Shown here piece after piece: positions 7,255 through 16,142 of a stretch of DNA of 64,000 nucleotides. The translations under genes were made by a program, and so were the position numbers. The stretch is taken from contig NZ_QJJU01000008.1 in assembly GCF_003201655.1 (NCBI RefSeq), positions 1 to 64,000 of the forward strand. Reading direction: 5' to 3'. Numbering within the stretch: position 1 is the stretch's first letter; every line of letters starts with the position of its first letter. The stretch comes from Mycolicibacterium moriokaense (lineage in GTDB: Bacteria > Actinomycetota > Actinomycetes > Mycobacteriales > Mycobacteriaceae). The notes under the pieces are model-generated. The model saw only the letters and a program-made list of their open reading frames with translations. It was not told where the DNA came from and did not search any database.

Positions 7255-8637
7255 TCACAGCGCGGTGAGGTATCGATCTCGCTCCCAGTCGGTGACGACA
7301 CAGTGATAAGAGTGCCATTCGGCGTACTTCATGTCGGCGTACTCCTCGATGAACTGAACCGGAAACACCTGATGTGCCAGCTTGCTATCGGCGAAGGCGT
7401 CGGTGGCCTCGAGGAGGTTGCGAGGTAAGCGCACCGCGTTAACGGTCGGGTCGGGGCGTACCTCGGTGAGTTCGGTGTCGACGGGAGGTCCCGGATCGAG
7501 GCAGTGTTCGATGCCGTCAAGCCCCGCCGCCAGCAGGAAGGCTGCTGCGAGGTATGTGTTGGCAGAGGAGTCCACGGCACGGTTCTCAACGGCCGGGCGA
7601 TTTTTCGGCAGCCGCAGCATGCATGACCGGTTCTGTTGGCCGTACGCCGACCACACCGGCGCCCACGACGCCGTGCCGTCGGCCAACCGCGGGTTGAGCC
7701 GCTTGTAGGAATTCACGGTGGGTGTTAGGACGGCGGCCAACGCATCAGCGTGTTTCATGATGCCGGCGACGAAGGAATACGCAACGCTACTCCACCCCAT
7801 TCCGCGTGGATCACTACCGTCACGCATCACGTTCTCGCCTGTTTCGGTCGAGGTGAGACTGATGTTGTAGTGATGGCCAGACCCCCAGGATTCGGTGTAG
7901 GGCTTGGGCATAAAGGTCGCGGCTAGATCGTGGCTTTTGGCGATCTGGCGAACCATGAGCCGGAAGAAGGACATCTTGTCGGCCATCGCCAACGCCTCGT
8001 CATACGCGAAATCAAACTCGTACTGGCCGTCGCCACCTTCATGATCGAAGCTGTACACGCCGAATCCACTGTCTTGCATGGCGCTAACGACGGCGTCAAG
8101 AAACGGCGCCGCATCGAGTGTCGCCTCGGCGTCATACGCCGGGCAGGGGCTCAAGCTGCCGCTGGAAGCCAACGGTGCAAGGTATCCGCTGCCTTCTGCA
8201 GACTCGTTGGGGCGGAATACGAACAGTTCCGTCTCGATCCCAAGGTTCATCGAGTAGCCCATCTTGCGGGCCCTCTCGATCTGAGCTTTCAGGATGCTCC
8301 TCGGGCATTGGTCGAATGGCTCAGTGCCGTCGAGGAGCAGATCCGCCGCCATCCACACAAATCGGTCGTCCCATGGCATGCGGCGCAGCGTCGTGACGTC
8401 CGGCATTGCTACGCACTCCTCTTCGTGCGGCAGCATCGCACCGAAGCCGGTGATGCCGCGCGGTGTGTAGCGCTCCGATCCGGCAAGCAGATTCGGAAGG
8501 TGATCGATCGGTACCACCTTCGACTTCGGGCGCCCATGGATGTCGATCCAAGCGCCCATCGCATACTTGACTCCCTCGCGGGCAAGGGATTCGGCGGTGT
8601 CGCGATGCGTCCGCTCAATCGTGTGGACAGTGTCCAT
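7255..8637 (-). CDS. Glutamine synthetase-family ligase (GlnT / gamma-glutamylamide synthetase-like)
   Basis: 460 residues. Family features in order: MGAWIDIHGRPKSKVVP (~26-42), the metal-site Glu pair in GIETELFVF (~134), GHHYNISL equivalent to the substrate-loop GxHxHxSL (~255), and a C-terminal ENRAVDSSANTYLAAAFLLA block matching the E-R..D.S.NPYLA signature. It probably joins glutamate to ammonia or a small amine using ATP. The start at 8637 was chosen because AAGGAG lies 8 bases before it; an ATG at 8643 is too close to that site. It overlaps the creatininase gene by ~23 bases, so the two are probably co-translated. The exact amine substrate is unknown. Confidence 0.88.
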   Translation of the reverse strand: MDTVHTIERTHRDTAESLAREGVKYAMGAWIDIHGRPKSKVVPIDHLPNLLAGSERYTPRGITGFGAMLPHEEECVAMPDVTTLRRMPWDDRFVWMAADLLLDGTEPFDQCPRSILKAQIERARKMGYSMNLGIETELFVFRPNESAEGSGYLAPLASSGSLSPCPAYDAEATLDAAPFLDAVVSAMQDSGFGVYSFDHEGGDGQYEFDFAYDEALAMADKMSFFRLMVRQIAKSHDLAATFMPKPYTESWGSGHHYNISLTSTETGENVMRDGSDPRGMGWSSVAYSFVAGIMKHADALAAVLTPTVNSYKRLNPRLADGTASWAPVWSAYGQQNRSCMLRLPKNRPAVENRAVDSSANTYLAAAFLLAAGLDGIEHCLDPGPPVDTELTEVRPDPTVNAVRLPRNLLEATDAFADSKLAHQVFPVQFIEEYADMKYAEWHSYHCVVTDWERDRYLTAL

Positions 8638-9394
8638 AGTCATTGCTCCTTTGAGATGGTTTCAGGGGTGGTTGTTCTGTCAAACCGGCGCGCGCCTTCG
8701 CGGCGATGACGTCGACGGCGGCTTCGAAGAGGGTCTTGCCCAGCTCAGCTGTCGCCTCGGATGGGCGGCCGGTAACGCCATTGCGCGACAATGCCTCTGC
8801 GGTATAACGGAAGGTCAGGCCGCCGGTCCGGTCGACATCATCGGCACCCAACATCGCCTCCGCGTCGACCGACTCCGGTGCGATATAGAGCATGATCGAC
8901 GTCTCGGCCCGATTGGCGTGAATGTCCTCACCGTCTGCGGTGACCGCTTGTTGCACAACGGCACTGGCGTGCCACCAGTCCACCCAGCCCGACTGCAGAT
9001 CGGGCCGCAGGAATCGCAAGCGGTCGGTGGCGGTCGACAGTGCTCCCACGTTTCCCATATGCGCGTTGACGAAGATCAGTTTCGTCAGGCCGCTGTGCGC
9101 CGACCACTCCGCGTACCGGACGAGAAGGCGAGCAAGCTCCTCGGGGAACAGCGAAATGGTTCCGGGGAACGTTGTTCCGTGGCCCAGGCTGCACCCGATG
9201 GCGATCGGGGGCAGCACAATCGTGTTCTCGACGGTGCCGGACACGGCGTCGCATAGTGCCGTGGCAACACGGGTATCCGTGTCGGTCGGAAGGTGTGGGC
9301 CGTGCTGCTCGGTCGCGCCGACGGGCACCAAACCCACATAGGCGGCGAGGTTGGCCCGGCCCAGTGAGCTCGAAGTTGTCGATCCCCACCTCAT
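8615..9394 (-). CDS. Creatininase-family amidohydrolase
   Basis: 259 residues as called. Creatininase signatures are VPVGATEQHGPHLPTDTDT (residues ~23-41, metal-binding Glu/His/Asp), HGTTFPGTISL (~72), FVNAHMGN (~107) and HANRAETSIMLY (~160), where His/Glu ligands sit. The family cleaves cyclic or linear amide bonds and includes MftE of mycofactocin synthesis. It is first in the operon with the glutamine synthetase-like gene. The N-terminus is doubtful: just upstream another frame (from TTG at 9425) has better codon bias and could be the true start if a one-base shift occurs near 9355. Confidence 0.85.
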   Translation of the reverse strand: MRWGSTTSSSLGRANLAAYVGLVPVGATEQHGPHLPTDTDTRVATALCDAVSGTVENTIVLPPIAIGCSLGHGTTFPGTISLFPEELARLLVRYAEWSAHSGLTKLIFVNAHMGNVGALSTATDRLRFLRPDLQSGWVDWWHASAVVQQAVTADGEDIHANRAETSIMLYIAPESVDAEAMLGADDVDRTGGLTFRYTAEALSRNGVTGRPSEATAELGKTLFEAAVDVIAAKARAGLTEQPPLKPSQRSNDYGHCPHD

Positions 9395-9425
9395 CGGGCA
9401 GCGTGCCGAAGCTTGAGGACGTCAA

Positions 9426-9664
9426 TGGCGCAGAAAAGAACCTGCATCGTAGGGCTCCAAATGGCCCGGAACATCAAGATGTTCCATTGTCCTACCGGGC
9501 TTTTATCCCTTGGTGTGCCGACGTAAGAACGATGCCGGTGCGCCCCTCGGTCCAGGCCTCGCGACGAGCGGAACCCTAGGCGCAGATCTCCAACGGAGGT
9601 CTGCCGATAAGGTAGGAACCCACCGTTTCCCATCCGTGTCTGCCGTGTTTCGTCCGTGTATCCA
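9426..9664. other. Intergenic segment with a hairpin
   Basis: No gene is supported. A hairpin with 10-bp arms (GCAGATCTCC / GGAGGTCTGC, one mismatch that could be a G-U pair, AAC loop) lies at 9582-9604. It is downstream of the hydrolase stop and upstream of the creatininase start, so it could end transcription or be an operator. It has no T-run. Confidence 0.4.
9582..9604. terminator. Hairpin, possible terminator of the hydrolase gene
   Basis: Stem 9582-9591 with 9595-9604 and a 3-base loop. It lies ~60 bases past the stop of the minus-strand alpha/beta hydrolase. Lack of a U-tract is common for mycobacterial terminators, but an operator role is equally possible. Confidence 0.35.
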
Positions 9665-10795
9665 TCAACCCTCGACCACCGCGCGCAGGAATTGTTCGGT
9701 TGCCTTGCGAACTCCGGAGGAAAAGAGGTGGCCTACATGGCTTCCGTCGTGCCAGTAAAGTTGCCCACCCCACTGCTCATGCAGCGCCAGCGCAGGCTCT
9801 CGCATCGCCATTCGGTCGTGCCGGGCGCCCACGATAAGCCGGCGATGCGGTGGAGCTGATGGCGCCACTGTGAGGGAATCGATCACCGTCGCCAGATCTG
9901 ATGCGGCGTCGGACTGCAACAGTTCTCGGGTCTCCTCTAACGCGGGACCCCACCGTCGCGTCAGCGCGCCGATCGTCGCATTGAGGTTGAGGATGGGCGT
10001 GAAGACCGCCACCGCATCAACGGGTTCGAAGTGGGACACGAGAGCCGCGACGGGGCTGCCCATCGATAAGCCTGATATCGCGTTCCGGGTGGACTGGGGC
10101 CGCAACCATCGCAGGAGAGCACGCACTTCGGAAACGGCGCGGATCACGCCTGCGACGTTGGCCAGCGGATCCATCGTCGGGTACGGCGGCCACACGTTGC
10201 GCCTTACGCCGCAGCCCGGTTGCACGGGCAGCGCGATGTTCATTCCGAGCTTGTCCTGAAGTCGACGCGCTCGCGACAGCAGGAGGTCAAAGGGCTTTCC
10301 CTGGCCGGCACCGTGGACCCAGACGATCCAGGGTCGCGGCGAGTCGTCAATCCGGCATAGATGAACAACAGCCGTCGCCCGCCCTCCGAATCCCTCGGCT
10401 TGCAGTGATGGTGGAACCGACGGGCGATGTTCGAAGGTGAGTTCTTCGAACTCATGCGTTCCGAATTGGCGTCGACGAAGATCCTTGACTCGCAGTGACT
10501 CTGGGTCTGCATGCGCGCCCTTCACACCGAGGCCGGACAACTCCTCAGCCGCGGCTGCGTATGAGTCCGCCGTCCGTTGGAGCATCGGTCCTCGAGTCGA
10601 CGAGGCGGCGATACCCGTCAATGCCAACTCGTCGAATATGACCTCGCCTAGCTGGCGAAAGCCTCTCGGTGACAGCGGATTCCAATCGCCAGAGGCACCT
10701 AACGCGAGTTGTGCTCGCGGCAGCGCGCTGGTGAAGTCGTGAGCGATCCGCCATGCTCGCTGGACGGTGTTCACAGCGCTCTCCCAGTCCGGCAC
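9665..10795 (-). CDS. Alpha/beta hydrolase
   Basis: 376 residues. The N-terminal ~140 residues are a helical lead domain. The fold then shows the oxyanion-type VHGAGQGKPFD (~178), a nucleophile elbow GLSMGS (~247, Ser), an acidic residue probably in VGARHDRM (~323) and the catalytic His in SHVGHLF (~357). No signal peptide. Substrate unknown; the shape resembles ABHD18-like hydrolases, but that is a guess. The start is GTG, only a few bases from a 19-bp element that recurs before the DapB-like gene, which suggests common control and a very short or absent leader. Confidence 0.85.
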   Translation of the reverse strand: MPDWESAVNTVQRAWRIAHDFTSALPRAQLALGASGDWNPLSPRGFRQLGEVIFDELALTGIAASSTRGPMLQRTADSYAAAAEELSGLGVKGAHADPESLRVKDLRRRQFGTHEFEELTFEHRPSVPPSLQAEGFGGRATAVVHLCRIDDSPRPWIVWVHGAGQGKPFDLLLSRARRLQDKLGMNIALPVQPGCGVRRNVWPPYPTMDPLANVAGVIRAVSEVRALLRWLRPQSTRNAISGLSMGSPVAALVSHFEPVDAVAVFTPILNLNATIGALTRRWGPALEETRELLQSDAASDLATVIDSLTVAPSAPPHRRLIVGARHDRMAMREPALALHEQWGGQLYWHDGSHVGHLFSSGVRKATEQFLRAVVEG

Positions 10796-10797
10796 AC

Positions 10798-10816
10798 CAA
10801 CTTCATCTATAGTAGT
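10798..10816. promoter_or_regulatory. 19-bp regulatory element, copy 1
   Basis: CAACTTCATCTATAGTAGT, identical to 11964-11982. Here it lies immediately upstream of the minus-strand hydrolase start. Its CTATAG core could be part of a -10 element on either strand. The HxlR-type regulator gene lies between the two copies. Confidence 0.6.
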
Positions 10817-10991
10817 GCGGACAGTAACATGCGTCTCCCGCCTGAGGCCAGCGCGATCCCGACGCAGTTGCCGACGAATGCGGATCAGGTATCCCCGCCG
10901 TGTCCGCTGCTGGTCGGGGCACTTTCGGCGGCGGTGATAGGTTTGCGCTGGCCATTGAGATAGAGGTCAACGCGCAAGGAGAATTGTTGTA

Positions 10992-11912
10992 GTGCACAGG
11001 CCAAGCGCCGTCGGGCAAGCATTGCTGGCAGTTGGCGATCAGTGGACACTGCTGATTTTGCAACGCGCTCTACTGGGCCGTGCTCGGCGATTTGCGGACT
11101 GGCGCGATGATCTTCACATCGCCGAATCGGTGCTGGCGTCGCGACTCAAAGAAATGGTCGCGCGCGACCTGCTGGTACCCAAGTCGTACACCTCAAACGG
11201 CAGAACCCGGCCCGAGTACATGTTGAGCCCGCGCGCAATCGACCTCTGGCCGATGTTCGTCGCGATCTGGTCATGGGAACGCACCTGGGTTGCGCGACCA
11301 AAACCCCTCCCCGATCTCGTTCACGACACCTGCGGCAAGTTGACCGACGTGGAACTGGGATGCGGTGCGTGTGGCAAGTGGCCGACAACAGGCGATGATA
11401 TCCAAACGGCGTATGACACAGGCATATTCGCTCAGGTAGCGGTTCCCCGGCTGCACCGCCGTACTGTCCGGCTGGATGCGTCGGCCGACCCGTTGTCGTA
11501 TTTTCCTGAAACGCTCGCAATCATCGCCGACCGCTGGAGCACCGTTGTGCTGGCCGCCGCGTTCGTCGGTGTGCGCCGCTTCGCCGACTTCCAGGAGACA
11601 CTCGGTGTCGCCCCGTCGGTGCTGTCGGCACGCCTGCGGTTGTTCACCCAGCTCGGTGTCCTCGAAGCAGCCGACGCGGCAGGCGAGAGCCGCGGCTATC
11701 GGCTCACGCCGAAAGGCCTCGCGTTTTCGCCAACGTTCGTTGTGCTCATCGACTGGGCCAACCGCTGGCACGCATCTGAGTCATCGGACGCGAAGCTGAC
11801 GATCATTCATCGCGGGTGTGGCGCGACACTGGTTCCCCAGCTGCGGTGTCGCAAGTGTGGCGACGTCATCAACCGCGAGGACATCCACTTCCGGCTCGCA
11901 CCCCGCGCATAG
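10992..11912 (+). CDS. Tandem HxlR-type transcriptional regulator
   Basis: 306 residues containing two HxlR winged-helix domains in a row. The first is at about 5-95 (GDQWTLLILQRALLG..RRFADW..DL.IAESVLASRLKEM), the second at about 168-260 (ADRWSTVVLAAAFVGVRRFADFQETLGVAPSVLSARLRLF). Each is followed by a Cys-containing segment (CGACGKW; CRKCGDV), perhaps a metal or redox site. Most HxlR proteins have one domain, so this is an internal duplication. The GTG start is preceded by AAGGAG. It lies between two genes that share a 19-bp upstream element and is the obvious candidate to bind it. Confidence 0.88.
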   Translation: MHRPSAVGQALLAVGDQWTLLILQRALLGRARRFADWRDDLHIAESVLASRLKEMVARDLLVPKSYTSNGRTRPEYMLSPRAIDLWPMFVAIWSWERTWVARPKPLPDLVHDTCGKLTDVELGCGACGKWPTTGDDIQTAYDTGIFAQVAVPRLHRRTVRLDASADPLSYFPETLAIIADRWSTVVLAAAFVGVRRFADFQETLGVAPSVLSARLRLFTQLGVLEAADAAGESRGYRLTPKGLAFSPTFVVLIDWANRWHASESSDAKLTIIHRGCGATLVPQLRCRKCGDVINREDIHFRLAPRA

Positions 11913-11963
11913 CCGGACCTAGCTTTCCAACACGCTGCCCGTTATCGTTGCCCATTGACCAAG

Positions 11964-11982
11964 CAACTTCATCTATAGTAGT
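11964..11982. promoter_or_regulatory. 19-bp regulatory element, copy 2
   Basis: Exact repeat of 10798-10816, here ~120 bases before the DapB-like gene start and ~50 bases after the HxlR gene stop. Confidence 0.6.
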
Positions 11983-12102
11983 TTCATCATCGGCACGAGA
12001 ACGGCGGCTGTGCGCATCGCAGAACCGCGCGAATCCGTTCGCAGGACCGAGTTTTGGCTCGATCCCGTCGGCGGCGGCCGAAACGAAAGGGTGAGTTGTT
12101 CG

Positions 12103-13182
12103 ATGACATATCGGGTAGTGCAATGGGCCACTGGCGCAATGGGAAGGGCATGTCTGCGGGGTGTGATTGACCACCCTGGCACCGAGCTCGTCGGCCTGTA
12201 CGCCTACGGCGCCAACAAAGTAGGCAAGGACGCCGGCGACATCGCTCGCCGGGAACCCACTGGCGTGATCGCGACGAATTCGGTCGACGAAATCCTCGCT
12301 CTCGATGCCGACGTCGTCATTCACGCTGCGCGGCTGGGCCCTTACGGCAGCCACGACGCCGATTTCATCCCACTGCTGGAAGCCGGCAAAAACGTCATCA
12401 GCATCAACGGCTACAGCTGGCCGAACTACTGGGCAAATGAACGCATCGAGGCGTTGGAGGCTGCCTGCCAGAAGGGCGGCTCCACTCTGATGGCTGCCGG
12501 GCTGAACCCCGGCTTCGTGGGCGAACAGCTGGCGGTGGTGGCGTCGGGTCTGACGGCGGCGCTGGAGCACGTGCAGATTACCGAAAACGCAGATGGTCGC
12601 GAGATCAGAGATCCTGATTACCTGTTCGGCGCGTTGGGTTTTGGTGCCGATCCGTCATCGATCGATCCCAACGACCCGACGTGGCGTCCGGTCGCCGGTC
12701 TCAATGGCATGTATGAGGACAGTATCGCGTCGATCGCGCGCGAGCTGGGAATGACGATGGACCGCGTCGAAACCGACCACCGTTTGCACCTCGCGCCGCG
12801 CGATCTCGACACGGCCGCCGGTGTCGTGCCCAAAGGCACTGTCAGCCACACCAACTGGCGGTGGAACGGCATTGTTGACGGCAAGCCTAAGATCACGCTG
12901 TCGATTCACTGGTACATCGACACCACCCATCTGAACCAACCTGACCCGCCGCTGTGGGAAGTCGACATCAAAGGACATCCCGGTGTCTCAGTCTCGATGA
13001 CGCTGGGCAAACATCCGTTGGACGCATCGCGTGCCAGCGCCGAGGAGTATGCGCTCGCCGCAACGGTGCTCAACACGATCCCGCACGTGGTCGCCGCTCC
13101 ACCCGGGATCGCCAGTCGCCCACCGGTCACGGCCTACCGCGACGCCTACTCGTCACCGCACCCGTTGCTCGCGTCGGTGTAA
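12103..13182 (+). CDS. DapB-like NAD(P)-dependent reductase/dehydrogenase
   Basis: 359 residues. A Rossmann start (YRVVQWATGAMGRACLRGV, residues 3-21) and overall layout resemble mycobacterial dihydrodipicolinate reductase-like proteins and 2,4-diaminopentanoate dehydrogenase relatives. True DapB is ~245 residues, so this is a different activity, probably on an amino or keto substrate. The start at 12103 follows GAAAGG at acceptable spacing; an upstream in-frame start at 12010 would add 31 poorly conserved-looking residues. It shares a 19-bp upstream element with the hydrolase gene. Confidence 0.82.
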   Translation: MTYRVVQWATGAMGRACLRGVIDHPGTELVGLYAYGANKVGKDAGDIARREPTGVIATNSVDEILALDADVVIHAARLGPYGSHDADFIPLLEAGKNVISINGYSWPNYWANERIEALEAACQKGGSTLMAAGLNPGFVGEQLAVVASGLTAALEHVQITENADGREIRDPDYLFGALGFGADPSSIDPNDPTWRPVAGLNGMYEDSIASIARELGMTMDRVETDHRLHLAPRDLDTAAGVVPKGTVSHTNWRWNGIVDGKPKITLSIHWYIDTTHLNQPDPPLWEVDIKGHPGVSVSMTLGKHPLDASRASAEEYALAATVLNTIPHVVAAPPGIASRPPVTAYRDAYSSPHPLLASV

Positions 13183-13190
13183 CACGGTCA

Positions 13191-14060
13191 CTAGCGTCTG
13201 GGCGCGGGCACGATCCGTCGCGCCGCCCTGGCGAGCAGTGAGGGCTCGAACTGCCACACGGCAGCGTCCGCGACATCCCATGCATACATTGGGGTTTCGC
13301 CGTCGATCAGCGCACGAAGTCCTGGCTGCGCAAGCTCGTCAGAAGACCAATCGTAGAGTTGGCCGACCCTTGGCGTGATGAGACCGACATCCAGCAGGTG
13401 GCCGAACCCATGCTCGGCCGCAAGGTAGGGATCGACGTCCTCACCGAGCGGATAACGGTCGGGCAGCACGCGTGACAGCGACATGAAGATGCCTGTCATG
13501 CCGACGCGCGGGTCCCCCAGCGGGCGGCCAAACGGGGCAAGCCAACCCAGGGCCAGCCGTGGTGCTGCCACCAACGCGTGTGCGAACAGCACCCGAACGA
13601 GAACCACGTTGATGAAGAACCGCTCCACTCGACGTTCCGCTGCGGCGAGATCCTCGGTTGCCAGATAGCCCGCCACGATGCTGACGTTGTGGGCGCGGTA
13701 CCAATTGCGCGCGCTGGGGTGGCGGATGAACTCGAGATGCGCAGTCACTCCCGGTCCACTGGGATCACCGGCATAGCCGTACGCGATCGCCCCGGCTTCG
13801 GCGGTATCGCGCAACAGCCGTTCGTTCAGTTCTCGCCACCACGGGCTGCCGGGTCGCGGATCGTCAGGTGGGTTCAGCAGTCCGCGCCCTAGTTGCCAAT
13901 CCATGAACGCAGACGCCGCCCGCCGGTAGGGAAGATATCCGCGATCCAAATCTCGGGGAACTTCGTACATGCGGCGCAGCAGTGCCAAGCGTTCCATTGG
14001 GTCGTCCCGGACACGCTCCACGGCTGAACGGGCGTAAGCCGCAGCATAATTGCCGGACAC
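13191..14060 (-). CDS. Hypothetical protein
   Basis: 289 residues from a GTG. No signal peptide and no motif I can name. One hydrophobic stretch (FINVVLVRVLFAHALVAAPRLALGWLA, ~160-187) could be a membrane-associated helix. Trp, Arg and Tyr are frequent (SPWWRELNERLL; NWYRAHNVS), as in ligand-binding helical proteins. It is convergent with the DapB-like gene, 8 bases apart. Confidence 0.65.
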   Translation of the reverse strand: MSGNYAAAYARSAVERVRDDPMERLALLRRMYEVPRDLDRGYLPYRRAASAFMDWQLGRGLLNPPDDPRPGSPWWRELNERLLRDTAEAGAIAYGYAGDPSGPGVTAHLEFIRHPSARNWYRAHNVSIVAGYLATEDLAAAERRVERFFINVVLVRVLFAHALVAAPRLALGWLAPFGRPLGDPRVGMTGIFMSLSRVLPDRYPLGEDVDPYLAAEHGFGHLLDVGLITPRVGQLYDWSSDELAQPGLRALIDGETPMYAWDVADAAVWQFEPSLLARAARRIVPAPRR

Positions 14061-14156
14061 ATTCCGATTGTGGCAGCATCGGTGCGCGAACTACGTGGTA
14101 ATTCACAACCGGACACGGCTTGCGAGAACCGTATGCCAAGCGACTGCGGGGCCCTC

Positions 14157-14672
14157 CTACTGAGGCATCGGCGGCAACGAAGAGTTGAGGTTCAGACTCG
14201 CCTGTATATGTTCGAGCGCCGCGGTGAATGGAGCGACAAGCTCATCCGGCAACGGCTCAAAGAACAACTTTCGGACAAGTCTGGCATGGTCTGGCGCGGC
14301 CGCGACGATGACATTCATGCCCTTTTTCGTCAAGACCGCATCGGTGGCTCGCCCGTCGTCTTCGGACTGGATGCGTTTGGTCAAGCCCCGCTCGCACAGT
14401 CGCCGTAGGTGGTGAGAGGCCCGGCTGCGCTCCCATCCGATCATCGCGGCGAGATCGCTGATCTGCATTTTGTGATCCGGCGCGGTGCTCAATGCGTTGA
14501 GCACGTGATAGTCCGGAAGCGAGAGACCGCTATCGCGCTGCAACTGACGGTTGATTTCATAGTTCATGCGCAATTGGACGCGCATAGACGCCGTCCAGGC
14601 GCGGAGCTGTGGTGGGGACAGCCAGGGACTGTCAGACGGCGAGCGACGAGGACGCGGCATTTCATAGGCCAT
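14157..14672 (-). CDS. MarR-family transcriptional regulator
   Basis: 171 residues from the ATG at 14672. The winged-helix core is LSLPDYHVLNALSTAPDHKM, then QISDLAAMIGWERSRASHHL as recognition region and a beta-wing RIQSEDDGRATDAVLTKKG, all typical of MarR. MarR proteins are dimeric repressors released by phenolic or oxidising ligands. The open frame continues upstream to 14801 but those residues lack MarR similarity and overlap the promoter region of the divergent LysR gene. Confidence 0.87.
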   Translation of the reverse strand: MAYEMPRPRRSPSDSPWLSPPQLRAWTASMRVQLRMNYEINRQLQRDSGLSLPDYHVLNALSTAPDHKMQISDLAAMIGWERSRASHHLRRLCERGLTKRIQSEDDGRATDAVLTKKGMNVIVAAAPDHARLVRKLFFEPLPDELVAPFTAALEHIQASLNLNSSLPPMPQ

Positions 14673-14809
14673 TCTGCTGGACGTTTCACGCTTATTATCG
14701 GCTCCATAGCGTCGATGATCCGTACCCATGCGTTGAACGGCACACCGACCGTTCGCGCCAAAGTGACTTTTCTGGACATACCGTTCATAGATCGTGAACA
14801 CTCAGCGGT

Positions 14810-15721
14810 ATGGACACACGCCGACTACAGCTTCTGCTTTCGTTGTCGCGGCTCGGCTCGATGCGGGCAGTCGCGGAGACGCACCACATCACCACGTCGA
14901 CGGTGTCACAGCAGATCGCCGCTCTCGCAAGGGAAGCCGGCGCGCAACTGATCGAGCCCGAGGGACGGCGAGTGCGACTTACGCCAGCAGGCCAACGCCT
15001 GGCCGAACACGCCGTCACGATCCTGGCGGCCGTCGACAGCGCACGACTCGACCTAGACCCGGACGCCGAGCCGGCAGGCACCGTGCGGGTCGGCGGCTTC
15101 GCGACCGGCATCCGGCTCTCGCTGTTGCCGATTGTCGCCGAGCTCTCGGAAAAGTTCCCGGAGGTCCATTTCGTCGTCAAGGAGTACGAACCGATCGAGG
15201 CCTTCGCGCTGCTGACCGACGACGACCTCGACCTCGCGCTGACCTATGACTACAACCTCGCACCCGCCTCGCCTGGCCCGGTGCTCGAAACAGTTGCGCT
15301 GTGGTCAGTTCCGTGGGGTCTCGGTGTGCCTGCCGACACCCCAGACGGCCCCGTCGACATCGCCGACTTCGCCGATCGAGCGTGGATCGTCAACTCCCGC
15401 AACACCGCTGACGAAGACGCGGTACGCACCCTGGCATCGATGGCCGGGTTCGTCCCGCGCATCGCACACGAGATCGACAGCCTCGAACTGGTCGAAGATC
15501 TGATCATCGCCGGCTACGGCGTTGGACTCTTGCCGATCGGCAGGCCGACCGCCGTCGGCGTGAAGGTGCTTCCACTCTCGGAACCGGCCGTGCTGACGGC
15601 CTACGCGGTGACGCGACGGGGCCGGGCGACTTGGCCGCCACTGCGGACCGTACTGGATCGGATGCGGCCCGCCAACGGGTCGGATCTCCCCCGACCTAAG
15701 TGGCCCCGCCCGGTGCCGTGA
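14810..15721 (+). CDS. LysR-family transcriptional regulator
   Basis: 303 residues. The N-terminal helix-turn-helix (LLLSLSRLGSMRAVAETHHI, TTSTVSQQIAALAREAG, residues ~8-45) and the effector domain (TVRVGGFATGIRLSLLPIV from ~90; EYEPIEAFALLTDDDLDLAL) fit LysR-type regulators. It is divergent from the MarR gene. No obvious structural target gene is adjacent, so its regulon cannot be guessed. Confidence 0.9.
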   Translation: MDTRRLQLLLSLSRLGSMRAVAETHHITTSTVSQQIAALAREAGAQLIEPEGRRVRLTPAGQRLAEHAVTILAAVDSARLDLDPDAEPAGTVRVGGFATGIRLSLLPIVAELSEKFPEVHFVVKEYEPIEAFALLTDDDLDLALTYDYNLAPASPGPVLETVALWSVPWGLGVPADTPDGPVDIADFADRAWIVNSRNTADEDAVRTLASMAGFVPRIAHEIDSLELVEDLIIAGYGVGLLPIGRPTAVGVKVLPLSEPAVLTAYAVTRRGRATWPPLRTVLDRMRPANGSDLPRPKWPRPVP

Positions 15722-15730
15722 TCGTGAGCG

Positions 15731-15815
15731 TCATCGGCTGAGCCCGATCGAGATCTGCCACGGCCGCTCGGCGTTCTCGACGTCGAGCGCGTACGGGGCA
15801 ACCGCGCTCTTATGT
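15731..15815 (-). pseudogene. Possible C-terminal gene fragment
   Basis: A minus-strand frame reads KSAVAPYALDVENAERPWQI then SIGLSR and stops at 15731. The codons are GC-rich in third position and read like a real protein tail, but no start exists before the overlapping 108-residue gene begins in another frame. Family not recognised. Confidence 0.3.
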
Positions 15816-16142
15816 TTACCGCGCCGATACTGGTCGATTCACCTTCAACGTTGCCCAGGCTTGACTCGCCATTGGAGACACAACGTCCTCAATCAAACGA
15901 CGAAGAAAGTGCTCGTCCTCGTGCCCGACGTAGCCGTCAAGCCACGACACGCACTGCCGCACCACATCGGGTTCCACGGGAATTTGTTTGATGGCAACCC
16001 ATTTGACGAGTGCACGTACCACCGCGAACGTTTCGCCAGCCCCGATAGCCACAAACATGTCGTTGCGGTCAACGACGTCCAAGAACGGCTTCGCGGCCAG
16101 CGCGAGAGCCCATGCCAAATTGGCTTCGTGTTGCCGGATCAT
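15816..16142 (-). CDS. Small helical protein of the mini-operon, unknown
   Basis: 108 residues. It starts at an ATG overlapping the stop of the preceding 51-residue gene (ATGA), so translation is probably coupled. The sequence is mostly helical (ANLAWALALAAKPFLDVVDR) with an aromatic/acidic middle (SWLDGYVGHEDEHFLRRLIE). No signal peptide. It is last of four small minus-strand genes. Unknown function; size and packing resemble phage or plasmid cargo genes. Confidence 0.6.
   Translation of the reverse strand: MIRQHEANLAWALALAAKPFLDVVDRNDMFVAIGAGETFAVVRALVKWVAIKQIPVEPDVVRQCVSWLDGYVGHEDEHFLRRLIEDVVSPMASQAWATLKVNRPVSAR

Noticed and set aside
12010..12102. N-terminal extension of the DapB-like protein
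   Set aside because: The added residues do not fit a Rossmann start and 12103 has a ribosome site.
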